DNA of 64,000 nt from Psychrobacter sp. MF31 (GCF_012847335.1 NZ_JABBDX010000006.1:62001-126000), one strand, 5' to 3'; shown: positions 52,536-62,770, counted from the first letter of the stretch. Translations and numbers: made by a program. Notes: a model not told the origin generated them from the sequence alone.

Positions 52536-53048
52536 TTATTCAGAAACAATCGTTGCTCTGGTAATAACCACCGGCGTTTTTGGTACGTCAGCGTGCATGC
52601 CAAAGCGACCTGTTGGAACGCCTTTAATTTGGTTGACCACGTCCATGCCTTTAACGACTTTACCAAACACGGTGTAGCCCCAGCCTTGCATATTTTTGCC
52701 GCTGTGGTTTAAAAAATCGTTGTCTTTCACGTTAATAAAAAACTGGCTGGTGGCTGAATGCGGGTCTTGAGTCCGCGCCATGGCGATAGTTCCGGCGTCA
52801 TTTTTAAGACCGTTGTCGGCTTCGTTTTCAATCGGCTTATTCGTGCCTTTTTCATTCATGCTGGCGTCCATACCGCCGCCTTGAATCATAAAGCCGTCAA
52901 TGACGCGATGAAAAATTGTGCCATCGTAATGACCAGATTTCACATAGTTTAAAAAGTTTTCAACAGTTTTTGGCGCCTCGCGCTCGTTAAGTTCGATGAC
53001 GATTTCACCCATTGTGGTGTCAAGTTCGACCATTGGCATATCGACCAT
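52536..53048 (-). CDS. ppiB: Peptidyl-prolyl cis-trans isomerase, cyclophilin type (PpiB)
   Basis: The 170-residue cyclophilin has [50 protein letters not shown] and [14 protein letters not shown]. No signal peptide, so it is cytoplasmic. AAAGGACA precedes the ATG. It diverges from glnS. Confidence 0.95.
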   Translation of the reverse strand: MVDMPMVELDTTMGEIVIELNEREAPKTVENFLNYVKSGHYDGTIFHRVIDGFMIQGGGMDASMNEKGTNKPIENEADNGLKNDAGTIAMARTQDPHSATSQFFINVKDNDFLNHSGKNMQGWGYTVFGKVVKGMDVVNQIKGVPTGRFGMHADVPKTPVVITRATIVSE

Positions 53049-53327
53049 TAGAATTGTCCTTTTTTGATTATTGAGCTGAGCCGATTTGAGCGCTCAAGCA
53101 GTAAAGAGAGGGTGCTTGTCGTGGCTTTAAGCTTTTATAGGAAGCTTGCACGAAAAGATGAAGCTAGTCTAACGACTTTTTTGTCGTCTGTCATGTATCA
53201 GGCTGTTAATAGGTCACGAAAAGCTGCTAGAATAAAGCCATTTTGTTGATTTTTAATTTATTTAAATTTACTGGTTGACTGCGCCTTTAGACCAACAGGC
53301 GTAAGCGTTGACGTAGGAGTCAAATTC

Positions 53328-55052
53328 ATGAGTGATCACTCAAACCCTGAACATAAAAACGATTTTATTCGCAATATTATTCGCAACGACATCAAAGACC
53401 AAAAATATGACCAGATCGTTACCCGATTTCCACCGGAGCCAAACGGCTATTTGCATTTAGGTCATGTCAAATCCATTTGTTTAAACTTTGGCATTGCTGA
53501 CGAGTTTGGCGGCATTTGCCATTTGCGCTATGACGACACCAACCCAACAGCGGAAAAACAAGACTATATCGATAACATTAAAAAAGACGTTCGCTGGCTT
53601 GGTTTTGAGTGGGCAGGGGAAGCACGTCACGCCTCAAGCTACTTTGAGCAGCTTTATGACTGGGCGCTAAAGCTCATTGAAAATGGCGATGCTTATGTCG
53701 ATTTGCAGTCGCCTGAACAAATTAAGCTCAATCGCGGTTCGTTTAAAGAAGCCGGCGTGCCGTCACCGCAGCGTGATAGCAGTGTCAGCGTGAACCTTGA
53801 GCGCTTTTTGGCGATGAAAAATGGCGAATTTGGCGAAGGTGAGGCGGTGCTTCGTGCCAAAATCGACATGAATGATGCCAACATGAACTTGCGCGACCCG
53901 ATTATTTATCGCGTGATGCACCAAAGTCACCACCAAACTGGCGATAAATGGTGCATTTATCCGATGTATGACTTTGCGCATCCGTTATCGGACGCGATTG
54001 AAGGGATTACCCACTCGATTTGTACCCTTGAGTTTGAAGACCATCGACCGTTTTATGATTGGGTCGTGGATAAAATTGGCTTTGATCAGCCGCCGCACCA
54101 GTATGAGTTTTCGCGCTTAAATGTGGATCATACTTTGACCAGTAAGCGCAAGCTTAAGCAATTGGTTGATGAGGGTATCGTGAGCGGTTGGAATGACCCA
54201 CGCATGCCAACGATTGCTGGCATGCGTCGCCGAGGCTATACCCCAGAAGGGCTTCGTGATTTTTGTGACCGCGTGGGCGTTGCCAAAGCAGACGGCGTTG
54301 TTGATATGCGCTTGCTTGAATTTAGCATCCGTCAATCACTTGAGAACATTACCGCTCGCGGAATGGCAGTTTTAAAGCCGCTTAAAGTGACCATTACCAA
54401 TTTTGATGAGGCGGTAAAAGATTGGGAAAGCTTAAAGTCGGATAGCGTGAACGCGCGCTTTGATAACGATAATAACGCGCTTTGGCTAAGCCAACCTAAG
54501 CATCCAAACGTTGATTTGGGAATGCGCGAGATTCCCTTTACCCAAACGATTTTTATCGACCAAAGCGATTATGAAATTGAGCCACCTGCGGGCTATAAGC
54601 GCTTATCGCCCACCAATCCTGAGATTCGCCTTCGCAACAGCTACGTCATTAACATCACGGAACATGTCCTTGATGATGACGGCAACGTGGTCGAGCTTAA
54701 AGCCATAATCGACCCCAAAACTTTAGGAAATAATCCTGAAGGTCGCAAAGTTAAAGGCGTGATTCATTGGGTTTCTGAAAGTTTGGGCGTTCCTGCAACC
54801 GTTCGCTTGTATGAGCAGCTATTTAATGTGGCTGACCCAAGCAGCGTGAGCGATGTTCACGATGCGCTCAATCCCAATTCTTTGACGGTTTTGGACGCTG
54901 TTGTTGAGCCATCGCTTGCCAACACCTTGCCTGAATCGCGATTTCAATTTGAGCGAGAAGGCTATTTTATCAGTGATGAGTTTGAGCACAGCGCGGAAAA
55001 ACCGGTCTTTAACCAAATCGTAAGCCTTCGCGACACTTATAAACCCGCTTAA
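53328..55052 (+). CDS. glnS: Glutamine-tRNA ligase
   Basis: The 574-residue class I synthetase has the HIGH-type PPEPNGYLHLGHVKS, the KMSKS-like LTSKRKL, DDTNPTAEKQDYIDNIKKDVRWLGF and a C-terminal beta-barrel anticodon domain. TAGGAG is well placed before the ATG. The gap to ppiB (about 280 bp) has a short inverted repeat GCGCCT/AGGCGT at 53281-53302. Confidence 0.97.
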   Translation: MSDHSNPEHKNDFIRNIIRNDIKDQKYDQIVTRFPPEPNGYLHLGHVKSICLNFGIADEFGGICHLRYDDTNPTAEKQDYIDNIKKDVRWLGFEWAGEARHASSYFEQLYDWALKLIENGDAYVDLQSPEQIKLNRGSFKEAGVPSPQRDSSVSVNLERFLAMKNGEFGEGEAVLRAKIDMNDANMNLRDPIIYRVMHQSHHQTGDKWCIYPMYDFAHPLSDAIEGITHSICTLEFEDHRPFYDWVVDKIGFDQPPHQYEFSRLNVDHTLTSKRKLKQLVDEGIVSGWNDPRMPTIAGMRRRGYTPEGLRDFCDRVGVAKADGVVDMRLLEFSIRQSLENITARGMAVLKPLKVTITNFDEAVKDWESLKSDSVNARFDNDNNALWLSQPKHPNVDLGMREIPFTQTIFIDQSDYEIEPPAGYKRLSPTNPEIRLRNSYVINITEHVLDDDGNVVELKAIIDPKTLGNNPEGRKVKGVIHWVSESLGVPATVRLYEQLFNVADPSSVSDVHDALNPNSLTVLDAVVEPSLANTLPESRFQFEREGYFISDEFEHSAEKPVFNQIVSLRDTYKPA

Positions 55053-55085
55053 AGCTTTGCGTTATTAAATTAAACTTTTAGCAAA

Positions 55086-55124
55086 TAAAAGCCCAATTTT
55101 AGAAAAATAGAATCGGGCTTTTTT
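55086..55124. terminator. Bidirectional intrinsic terminator after glnS
   Basis: AAAAGCCC-AATT...AATCGGGCTTTTTT between convergent glnS and the lipoprotein gene. Confidence 0.85.
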
Positions 55125-55143
55125 AATGAAAAAAGTTGATGAT

Positions 55144-56196
55144 TTAATCCAGCGATTTTGGCAGTTTCACGATTTGGTAGTCATAAATGATACAGCGATT
55201 TTCGCAAGTGGTTTGATCGTCAGCAGGTTGTAGTTGCGCGAGCGATTGCCAATTTTTGCCATCTTTAGATTGGATGACAGTTCCTGCGACAGTTGCCAAA
55301 AAATAATCGGACGTCGGCGATAATTTTTGAATATAAGACCAGCGAGTGTCGTCTTTTGTCGTTTTATGAATTGACCACAAGTTATCATGATAATAATAAA
55401 GATGGTCATCTGTTTGTAAAAGCAGATGCTCGGCATTATGTTGCAAATTACGCGGGCCTGGACTTAATAAGTTTTCAGAAGATAAATTTTCCCAGTGCTT
55501 CAAATCCTTTGTCGCATAAAGCGCCATCGCATCGCCTGTTAAAATGTAACTGCCCTTAAAATAATCAGCATTATAAAAAGCAGGAATCAACTTTAATTGC
55601 TGCTCGTGCCAACGCTTGCCATCGCGGCTACTGACCACAATGCCATTTTGACCTGTCACGATAAAGCCGCCATTTAAGTTTCGGATAGCGGTAAACGGCG
55701 CTCGCGCTTTTGAGTAAAGCGTTTGCCAATGTTTGCCATCTTGACTTCGAAGGACAATCCCCAAAGTCGTATTTGGCGGCACGCTTTCACCAACGACATA
55801 AAACCAGCCGTCAGCAAAAATCATAGCTCTGCCCCAAGCCGGAATCCGTTCAGGCAATGGCGACCAATGGCGACCATCGTTAGAAATATAAGGCTGATCG
55901 CCGACTTCAGGTAGGACTTTTGGTGAGGTTGTTGGTCGAACTAAAGATATGAATATCCCATTGCCTTGAGCGACCAAATTGCCCGGTGCCTTGGGCATGA
56001 TCTGCCAAATGACGCCTGTAGGTTGGCTATCAATCGTGATTTTATCAGCTACATTTAACGTATTTTTGCGAATGGGGGTAATGGCATCGGCATTTTGGTG
56101 CTGATTTTTTAATGCTACGGCTTGAGTGGTACAACCAAGCAGCGCCGTGCTCAAAGTCAAGGCGAGAAATAAGCCTATCGATGTTGTTTTACGCAT
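55144..56196 (-). CDS. Lipoprotein with Asp-box-like (BNR) repeats, probable beta-propeller
   Basis: The 350-residue protein has a lipoprotein signal with lipobox LLGC (Cys22). It then repeats a short Asp-box motif S-x-DG-x-x-W: SNDGRHW, SQDGKHW, SRDGKRW, TKDLKHW and SKDGKNW, with a weaker copy KDDTRW. Such repeats form a sialidase-like beta-propeller. The catalytic residues of sialidases are not obvious, so an enzyme role is not claimed. It lies between convergent glnS and the divergent urease operon; a link to urease is not shown. Confidence 0.78.
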   Translation of the reverse strand: MRKTTSIGLFLALTLSTALLGCTTQAVALKNQHQNADAITPIRKNTLNVADKITIDSQPTGVIWQIMPKAPGNLVAQGNGIFISLVRPTTSPKVLPEVGDQPYISNDGRHWSPLPERIPAWGRAMIFADGWFYVVGESVPPNTTLGIVLRSQDGKHWQTLYSKARAPFTAIRNLNGGFIVTGQNGIVVSSRDGKRWHEQQLKLIPAFYNADYFKGSYILTGDAMALYATKDLKHWENLSSENLLSPGPRNLQHNAEHLLLQTDDHLYYYHDNLWSIHKTTKDDTRWSYIQKLSPTSDYFLATVAGTVIQSKDGKNWQSLAQLQPADDQTTCENRCIIYDYQIVKLPKSLD

Positions 56197-56511
56197 TTCA
56201 TTGATCCTTTCATTGATCCTTCAAAATTAAGCGCTCATCTTTTAGTTGATATTTTTTTAAATTTTTTATTGTAAAACTTGAAGTAATGGGCGTAAAATTC
56301 GCAAAATAAACAGACGATTATGGATCGCTTTGATAATGGGCGGTTACAACACATGTCAATCCTCTTTTCCTTTCAGTTTTTGGTAAACAAGCTTTAGCAT
56401 TGTTTAAATGTTGATAATCGTTTCTTTATAATCCTAAGTAAACTCATTTTTGCTTATTGCTGTTCTTGGCATGAAGTACTTATCTTTTTAAACCTATCAT
56501 AGGTTGTAATT
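56197..56511. other. Intergenic promoter region of the urease operon
   Basis: About 315 bp without genes. It holds a perfect -10 TATAAT (56427-56432) with a weak -35 candidate TTTAAA at 18 bp (56403-56408), and near the right end the AACCTAT palindrome. No sigma-54 (GG-N10-GC) or Fur-type site was seen. Confidence 0.45.
56491..56505. promoter_or_regulatory. Perfect palindrome overlapping the ureD ribosome-binding site
   Basis: AACCTAT-C-ATAGGTT is a perfect 7-1-7 palindrome six bases before the ureD ATG. Its right arm contains the AGG that is the only RBS candidate. It could be a regulator site or an RNA hairpin that hides the RBS. Confidence 0.5.
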
Positions 56512-57384
56512 ATGGCTGCAGTGGCAAGTGCCCAGTGTGGATATGGCGCTGACCGTCAGTGGTTGGCAAAGCTTAGTTTGACGCTGGTTCCCACGTTGTC
56601 GGACAACAAAACGCACTTAAAAGGACTGTCGTTTTTAGGACCGCTTCGTATTCAGCGCCCCTTTTATCCTGAAGGCGGTGTTTGTCATCTTTATATTTTG
56701 CATCCTCCAGGCGGTTTGGTGTCAGGCGACAAGCTGCTGATTGATGCCGATTGCAAGGCAAACAGCCGAACGCTTTTGACGACGCCCTCGGCAGGAAAAA
56801 TTTACGGTCGCGATAGCGATGGGGTGGCGCAAGTTCAATCGGTGGCGCTCAAGCTTGCAGCCCACGCTAATTGTGAGTGGCTGCCCCAAGAGACGATCAT
56901 TTTTGACAATGCCAATGCCAAGCTTGATACCAAAATTTACATCGATTCAAGCGCGCGCTTTATCGGTTGGGATTTGGTCTGTCTTGGGCGAGCGGCGTCA
57001 AATGCGGATTTTAATCGCGGTCAGTTGCAGCAGCGACTTCAGCTGTTTAAAGATGATCGCTTAATGGTTAATGAGCAGTTGCAATTAAGCGCGAGTAGTG
57101 AGCTTTATCGCAGCCGCGTGGGGTTTAATAATAGTCCTGTATTTGGAACACTGATGGCAACTGCGCCTGATCTTGATCAAGTCAGTCAAACGCTGATTGA
57201 GGCGCTGCGAGAAGCGCTTGATGCAAAAAGCTTTAGCATTACGATGCGCTTGAATGTGCTTTTGGTTCGTTATTTGGGATCGGATATGAATGCGTGCCGA
57301 TCAGGAATGTGGCAAGCGTGGTCGATGATCCGACCGATGGTGTTGGGTCGCCCCGCTTGTATTCCACGGATTTGGCTGACGTAA
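56512..57384 (+). CDS. ureD: Urease accessory protein UreD
   Basis: The 290-residue UreD is the scaffold that binds apo-urease and recruits UreF-UreG for nickel delivery. Seen are [48 protein letters not shown] and the C-terminal [17 protein letters not shown] typical of the family. Start at 56512 follows the palindrome and AGGTTGTAATT. Confidence 0.93.
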   Translation: MAAVASAQCGYGADRQWLAKLSLTLVPTLSDNKTHLKGLSFLGPLRIQRPFYPEGGVCHLYILHPPGGLVSGDKLLIDADCKANSRTLLTTPSAGKIYGRDSDGVAQVQSVALKLAAHANCEWLPQETIIFDNANAKLDTKIYIDSSARFIGWDLVCLGRAASNADFNRGQLQQRLQLFKDDRLMVNEQLQLSASSELYRSRVGFNNSPVFGTLMATAPDLDQVSQTLIEALREALDAKSFSITMRLNVLLVRYLGSDMNACRSGMWQAWSMIRPMVLGRPACIPRIWLT

Positions 57385-57467
57385 CTGGATTACGGATGTG
57401 TGGGTACGCCGCTTTGCCTACATTTGACGAAGCGGCAGAGGTTAAAGGTCTTTTAAGGATCAAAATT

Positions 57468-57770
57468 ATGGAACTAAGTCCAAGAGAAAAAGACAAGCTA
57501 CTGCTATTTACTGCAGGACTGGTCGCAGAGCGCCGATTGGCGCGAGGTCTAAAACTCAATTATCCTGAAACGGTGGCGTATTTGTCAGCGGCGATTCTTG
57601 AGGGTGCGCGCGATGGTCGAACGGTAGCAGAGCTGATGAGCGAAGGTCGCAATTGGTTGACGCGCGATCAGGTGATGGATGGCGTTGAAGCGTTGGTTCA
57701 AGAAGTTCAAGTGGAAGCTACATTTCCAGATGGCACCAAACTTGTCACGCTTCATAACCCGATTCAATAA
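57468..57770 (+). CDS. ureA: Urease subunit gamma
   Basis: The 100-residue protein reads [20 protein letters not shown] then [20 protein letters not shown] and [21 protein letters not shown], a complete UreA. The frame extends upstream without a stop, but the ATG at 57468 has AAGGAT before it and matches all known gamma subunits. It lies 83 bp after ureD. Confidence 0.96.
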   Translation: MELSPREKDKLLLFTAGLVAERRLARGLKLNYPETVAYLSAAILEGARDGRTVAELMSEGRNWLTRDQVMDGVEALVQEVQVEATFPDGTKLVTLHNPIQ

Positions 57771-57780
57771 GGATTTGCTC

Positions 57781-58101
57781 ATGATACCAGGAGAAGTTCG
57801 CGTGGTTGCCGATTATATTGAGCTGAACTGCGACCGCGAAAAAAGAACCGTCATCGTTGCCAATACCGGTGATCGCCCAATTCAGGTGGGATCGCATTAT
57901 CATTTTGCTGAGGTCAATCCGGCGTTGCTTTTAGATCGCAATTTTGCGATGGGGTTTCGCTTAGACATCGCTGCAGGAACGGCAATTCGTTTTGAACCGG
58001 GTCAAAGCCGCGAGGTGACCTTGGTTGCGCTTGGCGGTCGCCGTCACGTTTTTGGCTTTCGCGGTGAGGTGATGGGCGCATTAGGAGATCAGCATGACTA
58101 G
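57781..58101 (+). CDS. ureB: Urease subunit beta
   Basis: The 106-residue protein starts [16 protein letters not shown] and has [18 protein letters not shown] and [17 protein letters not shown]-type segments. The frame is open upstream through ureA, but the ATG at 57781 with AAGGA fits the family. It overlaps ureC by 8 bp. Confidence 0.96.
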   Translation: MIPGEVRVVADYIELNCDREKRTVIVANTGDRPIQVGSHYHFAEVNPALLLDRNFAMGFRLDIAAGTAIRFEPGQSREVTLVALGGRRHVFGFRGEVMGALGDQHD

Positions 58102-59800
58102 AATGTCACGAAGCGCTTATGCAGAAATGTTTGGTCCGACTACAGGCGATCAGTTGCGGTTGGCGGATACTGAGCTGTTTGTTCAAATTGAATTTGACCA
58201 TACCATTTACGGTGATGAGGTCAGCTTTGGCGGCGGTAAAGTGATCCGCGATGGCATGGGTCAAAGCCAGCTTGGCGATGCAGATACGGTAGATACGATC
58301 ATCACCAATGTGGTCATCATTGATCATTGGGGCATTGTTAAAGCCGATGTTGGCATCAATGGCGGTCGCATTGTGGCGATTGGCAAAGCGGGAAACCCCG
58401 ATATTCAAGAAGGTGTGACCATTAATATTGGCGCTTGCACAGAAGTCATCGCAGGCGAGGGTAAAATTTTGACCGCAGGCGGGGTGGACACGCATATTCA
58501 CTATATTTGCCCGCAGCAGGTTGAAGAGGCGCTTTGTTCAGGCGTTACCACGATGATTGGTGGCGGTACAGGACCTGCAACAGGAAGTAAAGCCACTACT
58601 TGTACGCCGGGGGCTTGGCACATCTCAAGAATGCTTGAAGCCACCGATGAGCTGCCAATGAACTTTGGCTTTTTGGGAAAAGGTAACGTCAGTCAACCAA
58701 AGCCTTTACGCGAGCAGTTAGAAGCCGGCGCAATTGGGCTTAAGCTTCATGAAGATTGGGGATCAACGCCTGCGGCAATTGATTGCTGCTTATCTGTTGC
58801 TGAAGCGTATGACGTTCAGATCGCCATTCATAGCGACACGTTAAATGAGTCTGGATTTGTTGATGATACTATCGGCGCGTTTAAAGGTCGCACCATTCAT
58901 ACCTACCATACCGAAGGCGCCGGTGGCGGTCATGCTCCTGATATCCTAAAGGCTTGTAGCATGCCAAACGTGCTGCCATCGTCAACCAATCCGACGCGAC
59001 CTTATACCATCAATACCGTTGATGAGCATTTAGACATGCTCATGGTTTGCCACCATCTTGATCCCAATATCCCTGAAGATGTGGCGTTTGCTGATTCGCG
59101 AATCCGTAAAGAAACCATTGCTGCTGAAGATATCTTGCAAGATTTGGGCGTCATTTCCATGATGTCATCTGACAGCCAAGCGATGGGTCGCGTGGGCGAG
59201 GTGGTCTGCCGAACGTGGCAAACTGCCGATAAAATGCACAAACAGCGCGGGCTGCTTGCTGAAGATCGCGATCTTGGCTGTGATAACTTTCGGGTGAAGC
59301 GCTACATTGCAAAATATACCATCAACCCGGCTATTGCTCATGGCGTCTCTCACGAAATCGGCTCAATTGAAGTCGGAAAGCTTGCCGACTTGGTGCTTTG
59401 GGATCCGGCATTTTTTGGGATCAAACCGGCGCTGATTTTAAAAGGTGGCATGATTGCTTATGCGCCGATGGGAGATATCAACGGCTCAATTCCAACGCCG
59501 CAGCCGGTTCATTATCGCCCGATGTTTGGCGCTCAAGCTCGCGGCGCCGCCGCAACCAGCATCACTTTTGTGTCGCAAGCTGCCATGGATCGCGATATCA
59601 AATCTAAGCTTAAACTCACGCGCCAACTTTGCGCTTGTGTTAATACGCGCAAGATTCAAAAGCAGGACATGATTCATAATGGCGCAACGCCGGATATCAG
59701 CGTTGACCCGCAAACTTATGAAGTGCGCTGCGATGGTGAGCTACTGGTGTGCGAGCCTGCCGATGTTTTGCCGCTTGCCCAGCTTTATATGTTGTTTTAA
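58094..59800 (+). CDS. ureC: Urease subunit alpha (catalytic)
   Basis: The 568-residue protein carries all nickel ligands at Klebsiella-like numbering: H134 and H136 ([11 protein letters not shown]), the lysine to be carbamylated K217 ([12 protein letters not shown]), H246, H272 and D361. The flap cysteine is C319 in [14 protein letters not shown]. Urea is split to ammonia and carbamate. The protein appears complete and active. Confidence 0.97.
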   Translation: MTRMSRSAYAEMFGPTTGDQLRLADTELFVQIEFDHTIYGDEVSFGGGKVIRDGMGQSQLGDADTVDTIITNVVIIDHWGIVKADVGINGGRIVAIGKAGNPDIQEGVTINIGACTEVIAGEGKILTAGGVDTHIHYICPQQVEEALCSGVTTMIGGGTGPATGSKATTCTPGAWHISRMLEATDELPMNFGFLGKGNVSQPKPLREQLEAGAIGLKLHEDWGSTPAAIDCCLSVAEAYDVQIAIHSDTLNESGFVDDTIGAFKGRTIHTYHTEGAGGGHAPDILKACSMPNVLPSSTNPTRPYTINTVDEHLDMLMVCHHLDPNIPEDVAFADSRIRKETIAAEDILQDLGVISMMSSDSQAMGRVGEVVCRTWQTADKMHKQRGLLAEDRDLGCDNFRVKRYIAKYTINPAIAHGVSHEIGSIEVGKLADLVLWDPAFFGIKPALILKGGMIAYAPMGDINGSIPTPQPVHYRPMFGAQARGAAATSITFVSQAAMDRDIKSKLKLTRQLCACVNTRKIQKQDMIHNGATPDISVDPQTYEVRCDGELLVCEPADVLPLAQLYMLF

Positions 59801-59813
59801 AGGAGTGCTTACC

Positions 59814-60326
59814 ATGCTAAAAATAACGCAAGGTTTAGGAAAGACCGATCAAAACGCGGATGACAGCTTAACTTTAAGCTTTGAGCAGCGCCAAAAAGGT
59901 CGATTTAAAGCCCTAAGTGATAAGGGGCTTGAGGTCGGCGTGTTTTTAGAGCGCGGTCATGTGTTGGCAGATGGCGAGCGCTTGCAAGCAGAAGACGGTC
60001 GCATTTTTCAAGTGATTGCGAAGCCTGAAGCGGTCGTGACTGCCAAAGCGCAGGATTGGCAAAGCTTTTCCCGAGCTTGCTATCATTTAGGAAATCGCCA
60101 CGTCACTTTGGAGCTTGGCGATCGTTGGCTGCGCTTTTGGCCAGATCATGTCCTTGAGGAGTTGGCAACGCTTTTGGGGCTTAGTTTATCGTATGAAGCC
60201 GCCCCATTTCATCCTGAATCGGGCGCTTATCAAAACTTAGGTCATAGCCACAGTCATGGTGACGATGCGCCAAGCCACAGCCATCACCACCATCATGATC
60301 ATCACAGTCATCATCATGACCACTGA
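59814..60326 (+). CDS. ureE: Urease accessory protein UreE, His-tailed nickel chaperone
   Basis: The 170-residue protein has LTLSFEQRQKGR, GVFLERGHVLADGERL and the conserved metal site histidine H96 (GNRHVTLE). The tail 144-170 has 15 histidines in 27 residues, a nickel-storage feature as in Klebsiella UreE. AAAGGAG lies before the ATG at 59814. The His codons overlap the ureF start by 11 bp. Confidence 0.95.
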   Translation: MLKITQGLGKTDQNADDSLTLSFEQRQKGRFKALSDKGLEVGVFLERGHVLADGERLQAEDGRIFQVIAKPEAVVTAKAQDWQSFSRACYHLGNRHVTLELGDRWLRFWPDHVLEELATLLGLSLSYEAAPFHPESGAYQNLGHSHSHGDDAPSHSHHHHHDHHSHHHDH

Positions 60327-61014
60327 TCGCACTGATGTTTTGGATACAAGTTTGGCAGATGCTGAGCAGCTGCTTACCTTGATGCACTTGGCAAGTCCTG
60401 CGCTGCCTATCGGCGCGTTTGCTTACTCAAGCGGTCTTGAGTCTGCCATTGAGCTTGGCTGGGTGAGTGATGAAGCATCGCTTGAGCGCTGGCTTTGCGG
60501 CATGATGGTGAGCCTAAGCCACCTTGATATTCCGGTATTGCTGCGATTGTCCGAGGCAAGGCGTCATCAAGATTGGGAAGCTCAGCAGTATTGGAGCGAT
60601 TATCTTCGCGCCAGCCGCGAGACGTTTGAGCTTTTATTTGAAGATGAGCAGCAAGCAAAAGCCTTGGTGCGATTATTAAGAGATCAGCATGTCGATGTGG
60701 CAAGCCTGCCAAGTGATCCGGCGTTTTTAGTTGTCTATGCTTTTGCCGCCGAGCAGTGGGGACTTAGTGCCTCGTGGTCGGCGCTTGGCTACCTTTGGAG
60801 CTGGCTTGAGAATCAGCTTACGGTTGCCAGCAAAACGCTGCCGCTTGGTCAAACTGCCGCTCAGCGCTTGTTACTGAGGTTAAAACCTGAGCTTAGCGAG
60901 TTTGCGCTTCATGCCAAAACCTTGACCGATGATGAGTTAGGAATGAGCTTGCCAGGGCAGGTTCACGCCAGCTGTTTGCATGAGTCGCAATATTCGCGAC
61001 TGTTTCGCAGCTAA
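60316..61014 (+). CDS. ureF: Urease accessory protein UreF
   Basis: The 232-residue protein has LLTLMHLASPALPIGAFAYSSGLE, and a helical core with WSALGYLWSWLENQL and LPLGQTAAQRLL. UreF joins UreD on apo-urease and controls the UreG GTPase. The ATG at 60316 lies inside the ureE His tail. An upstream frame is open to 60256 but only encodes a shifted reading of that tail. Confidence 0.94.
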   Translation: MTTDRTDVLDTSLADAEQLLTLMHLASPALPIGAFAYSSGLESAIELGWVSDEASLERWLCGMMVSLSHLDIPVLLRLSEARRHQDWEAQQYWSDYLRASRETFELLFEDEQQAKALVRLLRDQHVDVASLPSDPAFLVVYAFAAEQWGLSASWSALGYLWSWLENQLTVASKTLPLGQTAAQRLLLRLKPELSEFALHAKTLTDDELGMSLPGQVHASCLHESQYSRLFRS

Positions 61015-61054
61015 CTTATTTATCTTAACCTTTTAAGCCATGTTTGGAGTTTTT

Positions 61055-61699
61055 ATGACAACACAATGTTTACGAGTCGGCGTTGGTGGTCCTGTGGGAT
61101 CAGGAAAAACCGCATTATTGCGCCAGTTGTGCTTAGCCCTTCGCGATCATTACGACTTGGCGGTGGTGACCAACGACATTTATACCAAAGAAGATGCTGA
61201 GTTTTTATTGCGTCATGAAGCGCTTGATGACAGCCGAATCATGGGCGTTGAAACAGGCGGCTGCCCACATACTGCCATTCGCGAAGATGCGTCAATGAAT
61301 CTTGCTGCCATTGACACCTTGCAAGAGCGTCATCCCAAGCTTGAATTGGTACTCGTTGAAAGCGGCGGCGACAATTTATCTGCCACTTTTAGCCCTGAAT
61401 TGTCCGATTTGACCCTTTATGTAATCGACGTTTGCGCCGGTGACAAAATCCCGCGAAAAGGCGGTCCTGGCATCACCAAGTCCGATTTATTAATTATCAA
61501 TAAAACCGATTTGGCGCCGATGGTGAACGCCTCGCTTGAAGTGATGGATCGTGATGCCAAACGCATGCGCGGCGAGCGACCTTTTGTCTTTACCAACTTG
61601 GTTCGTGGTGATGGCGTGGCTGAAATCATCAATTTTATCCAACGTGAAGGTATGCTCGCGCCGCTTCCTGAGGATTTTAGCGTTCCGGTAAAGGCGTAA
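61055..61699 (+). CDS. ureG: Urease accessory GTPase UreG
   Basis: The 214-residue GTPase has the P-loop GPVGSGKT (12-19), [45 protein letters not shown] and NKTDLA. It drives nickel insertion. An ATG 15 bases earlier exists, but GGAG lies before the ATG at 61055, which matches the family. Confidence 0.96.
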   Translation: MTTQCLRVGVGGPVGSGKTALLRQLCLALRDHYDLAVVTNDIYTKEDAEFLLRHEALDDSRIMGVETGGCPHTAIREDASMNLAAIDTLQERHPKLELVLVESGGDNLSATFSPELSDLTLYVIDVCAGDKIPRKGGPGITKSDLLIINKTDLAPMVNASLEVMDRDAKRMRGERPFVFTNLVRGDGVAEIINFIQREGMLAPLPEDFSVPVKA

Positions 61700-61745
61700 T
61701 GATTGCTTTTAAAACTACTTTTATGATCTGCTTTAGGACACTTTT

Positions 61746-62339
61746 ATGATAAGTTCTCGCCGTTTTTCTTTGATTGCCGCCCTTATGCTACTGCCATCTT
61801 TTGCTTTTGCCCATCCAGGTCACGATACCTCCGGCATGATGGCAGGGCTCATGCATCCGCTGCTGGGCTGGGATCACCTACTTGCGATGGTTGCCGTTGG
61901 TATGCTTGCAGTCATGGGTCGCCAAAAAGTCGCTTGGCAACTTCCTGTAGCTTTTGTGAGCTTTATGCTTATTGGGGGACTTATGGGTATTAACGGTATT
62001 GCGATCCCTGCGGTTGAAAGCGGTATTTTATTGTCGCTTATTGCTCTTGGTGGCTTGCTGATCTTTGGTCGCATCAATAGGAACGCTTATGTTCCAGTAC
62101 TGAGCGCTTGCTGTGCATTATTTGGCGTTTTACATGGCAATGCTCACGGTCTTGAATTGCCTGCCAATGCCCAAGCTATCAGCTACATTTCAGGGTTTAC
62201 AATGGCAACGATTGCGCTACATTTAGCAGGCTGCGCTGTCGCGGCAGTTTGCGCCAATAAAGGTCAGGAAATGACACTTAAAGTCAGCGGCGTTGTCATT
62301 GCGGCAGCTGGATTGTTTGGTATGTTAAGTGTGATTTAG
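61746..62339 (+). CDS. ureJ: HupE/UreJ family nickel permease
   Basis: The 197-residue membrane protein has a signal peptide (LIAALMLLPSFAFA) followed by HPGHDTSG, and the HupE/UreJ motif MHPLLGWDHLLAMVAVGML, later FGVLHGNAHGLELP. It probably takes up nickel for urease. It is the last gene of the operon and precedes a terminator. Confidence 0.92.
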   Translation: MISSRRFSLIAALMLLPSFAFAHPGHDTSGMMAGLMHPLLGWDHLLAMVAVGMLAVMGRQKVAWQLPVAFVSFMLIGGLMGINGIAIPAVESGILLSLIALGGLLIFGRINRNAYVPVLSACCALFGVLHGNAHGLELPANAQAISYISGFTMATIALHLAGCAVAAVCANKGQEMTLKVSGVVIAAAGLFGMLSVI

Positions 62340-62350
62340 CATATTTAAAA

Positions 62351-62403
62351 AGAGTTATTAAAAAAAGCTATTAAAAAAAGCTATTAAAAATAGTTATTTA
62401 AAA
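62351..62403. repeat. Four tandem 13-bp AT-rich repeats
   Basis: AG(T/C)TATTAAAAAA is repeated about four times, the last copies diverging. It is a simple local duplication after the urease operon. Confidence 0.7.
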
Positions 62404-62412
62404 CCCAATATC

Positions 62413-62452
62413 AGCCCATAGCATTTTGTTGAGTGCTATGGGCTTAATTTAT
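62413..62452 (+). terminator. Terminator-like hairpin after ureJ
   Basis: AGCCCATAGCA-ttttgttgag-TGCTATGGGCT followed by TAATTTATT: an 11-bp perfect stem with a modest T-rich tail, about 75 bp after ureJ. Confidence 0.75.
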
Positions 62453-62692
62453 TGGATTTTTTAGCGCGTCCTCCACTCAAACGATCCTTTTTAAATAAGC
62501 TAAAAACAGCTAAATTTTACCAAACTGCGCTAACTATCCTGATATTACCGGCACTATTTTCCTTGTTTGGTGGCAATTTATCTCATTTTTATGATTGTTT
62601 TTAAAATGAGGAGTCGCTCTACTATCAAAATAAGAAAAAACTTATAATCTTTTTATTAAAACTCTCCTACATTCTCATTCCCTAAAACCAAT

Positions 62693-62770
62693 TTAAATCC
62701 GCTTTGGATCAACGTCACTGACGGCTTGATAAATGGCTTTAGCCCTAAGTTTTAAATGTTTTAACGTCAT
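62693..62770 (-). CDS. Possible 25-residue small protein
   Basis: On the minus strand an ATG at 62770, preceded by TTAAGG, opens 25 codons (MTLKHLKLRAKAIYQAV, ending DVDPKRI). The codon use is unremarkable and the peptide is partly basic. It may be a real small gene or the degraded end of one. I do not recognise it. Confidence 0.3.
   Translation of the reverse strand: MTLKHLKLRAKAIYQAVSDVDPKRI

Noticed and set aside
53064-53249. 61-codon plus-strand frame upstream of glnS
   Set aside because: No RBS, no conserved look, and it lies in the promoter region of ppiB and glnS.
55144-56196. Sialidase enzyme call for the Asp-box lipoprotein
   Set aside because: The repeats alone do not show activity, and the catalytic residues could not be identified.
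56470-56490. Possible sigma-54 promoter (TTGGCATGAAG) before ureD
   Set aside because: The GG element is there, but no GC at the needed 10-bp distance follows.
58106-58501. 131-codon minus-strand frame inside ureC
   Set aside because: Antisense to the conserved ureC; no start signal and no recognisable protein features.
62351-62403. CRISPR-like repeats
   Set aside because: The units are only 13 bp and have no spacers between them; they are simple tandem repeats.
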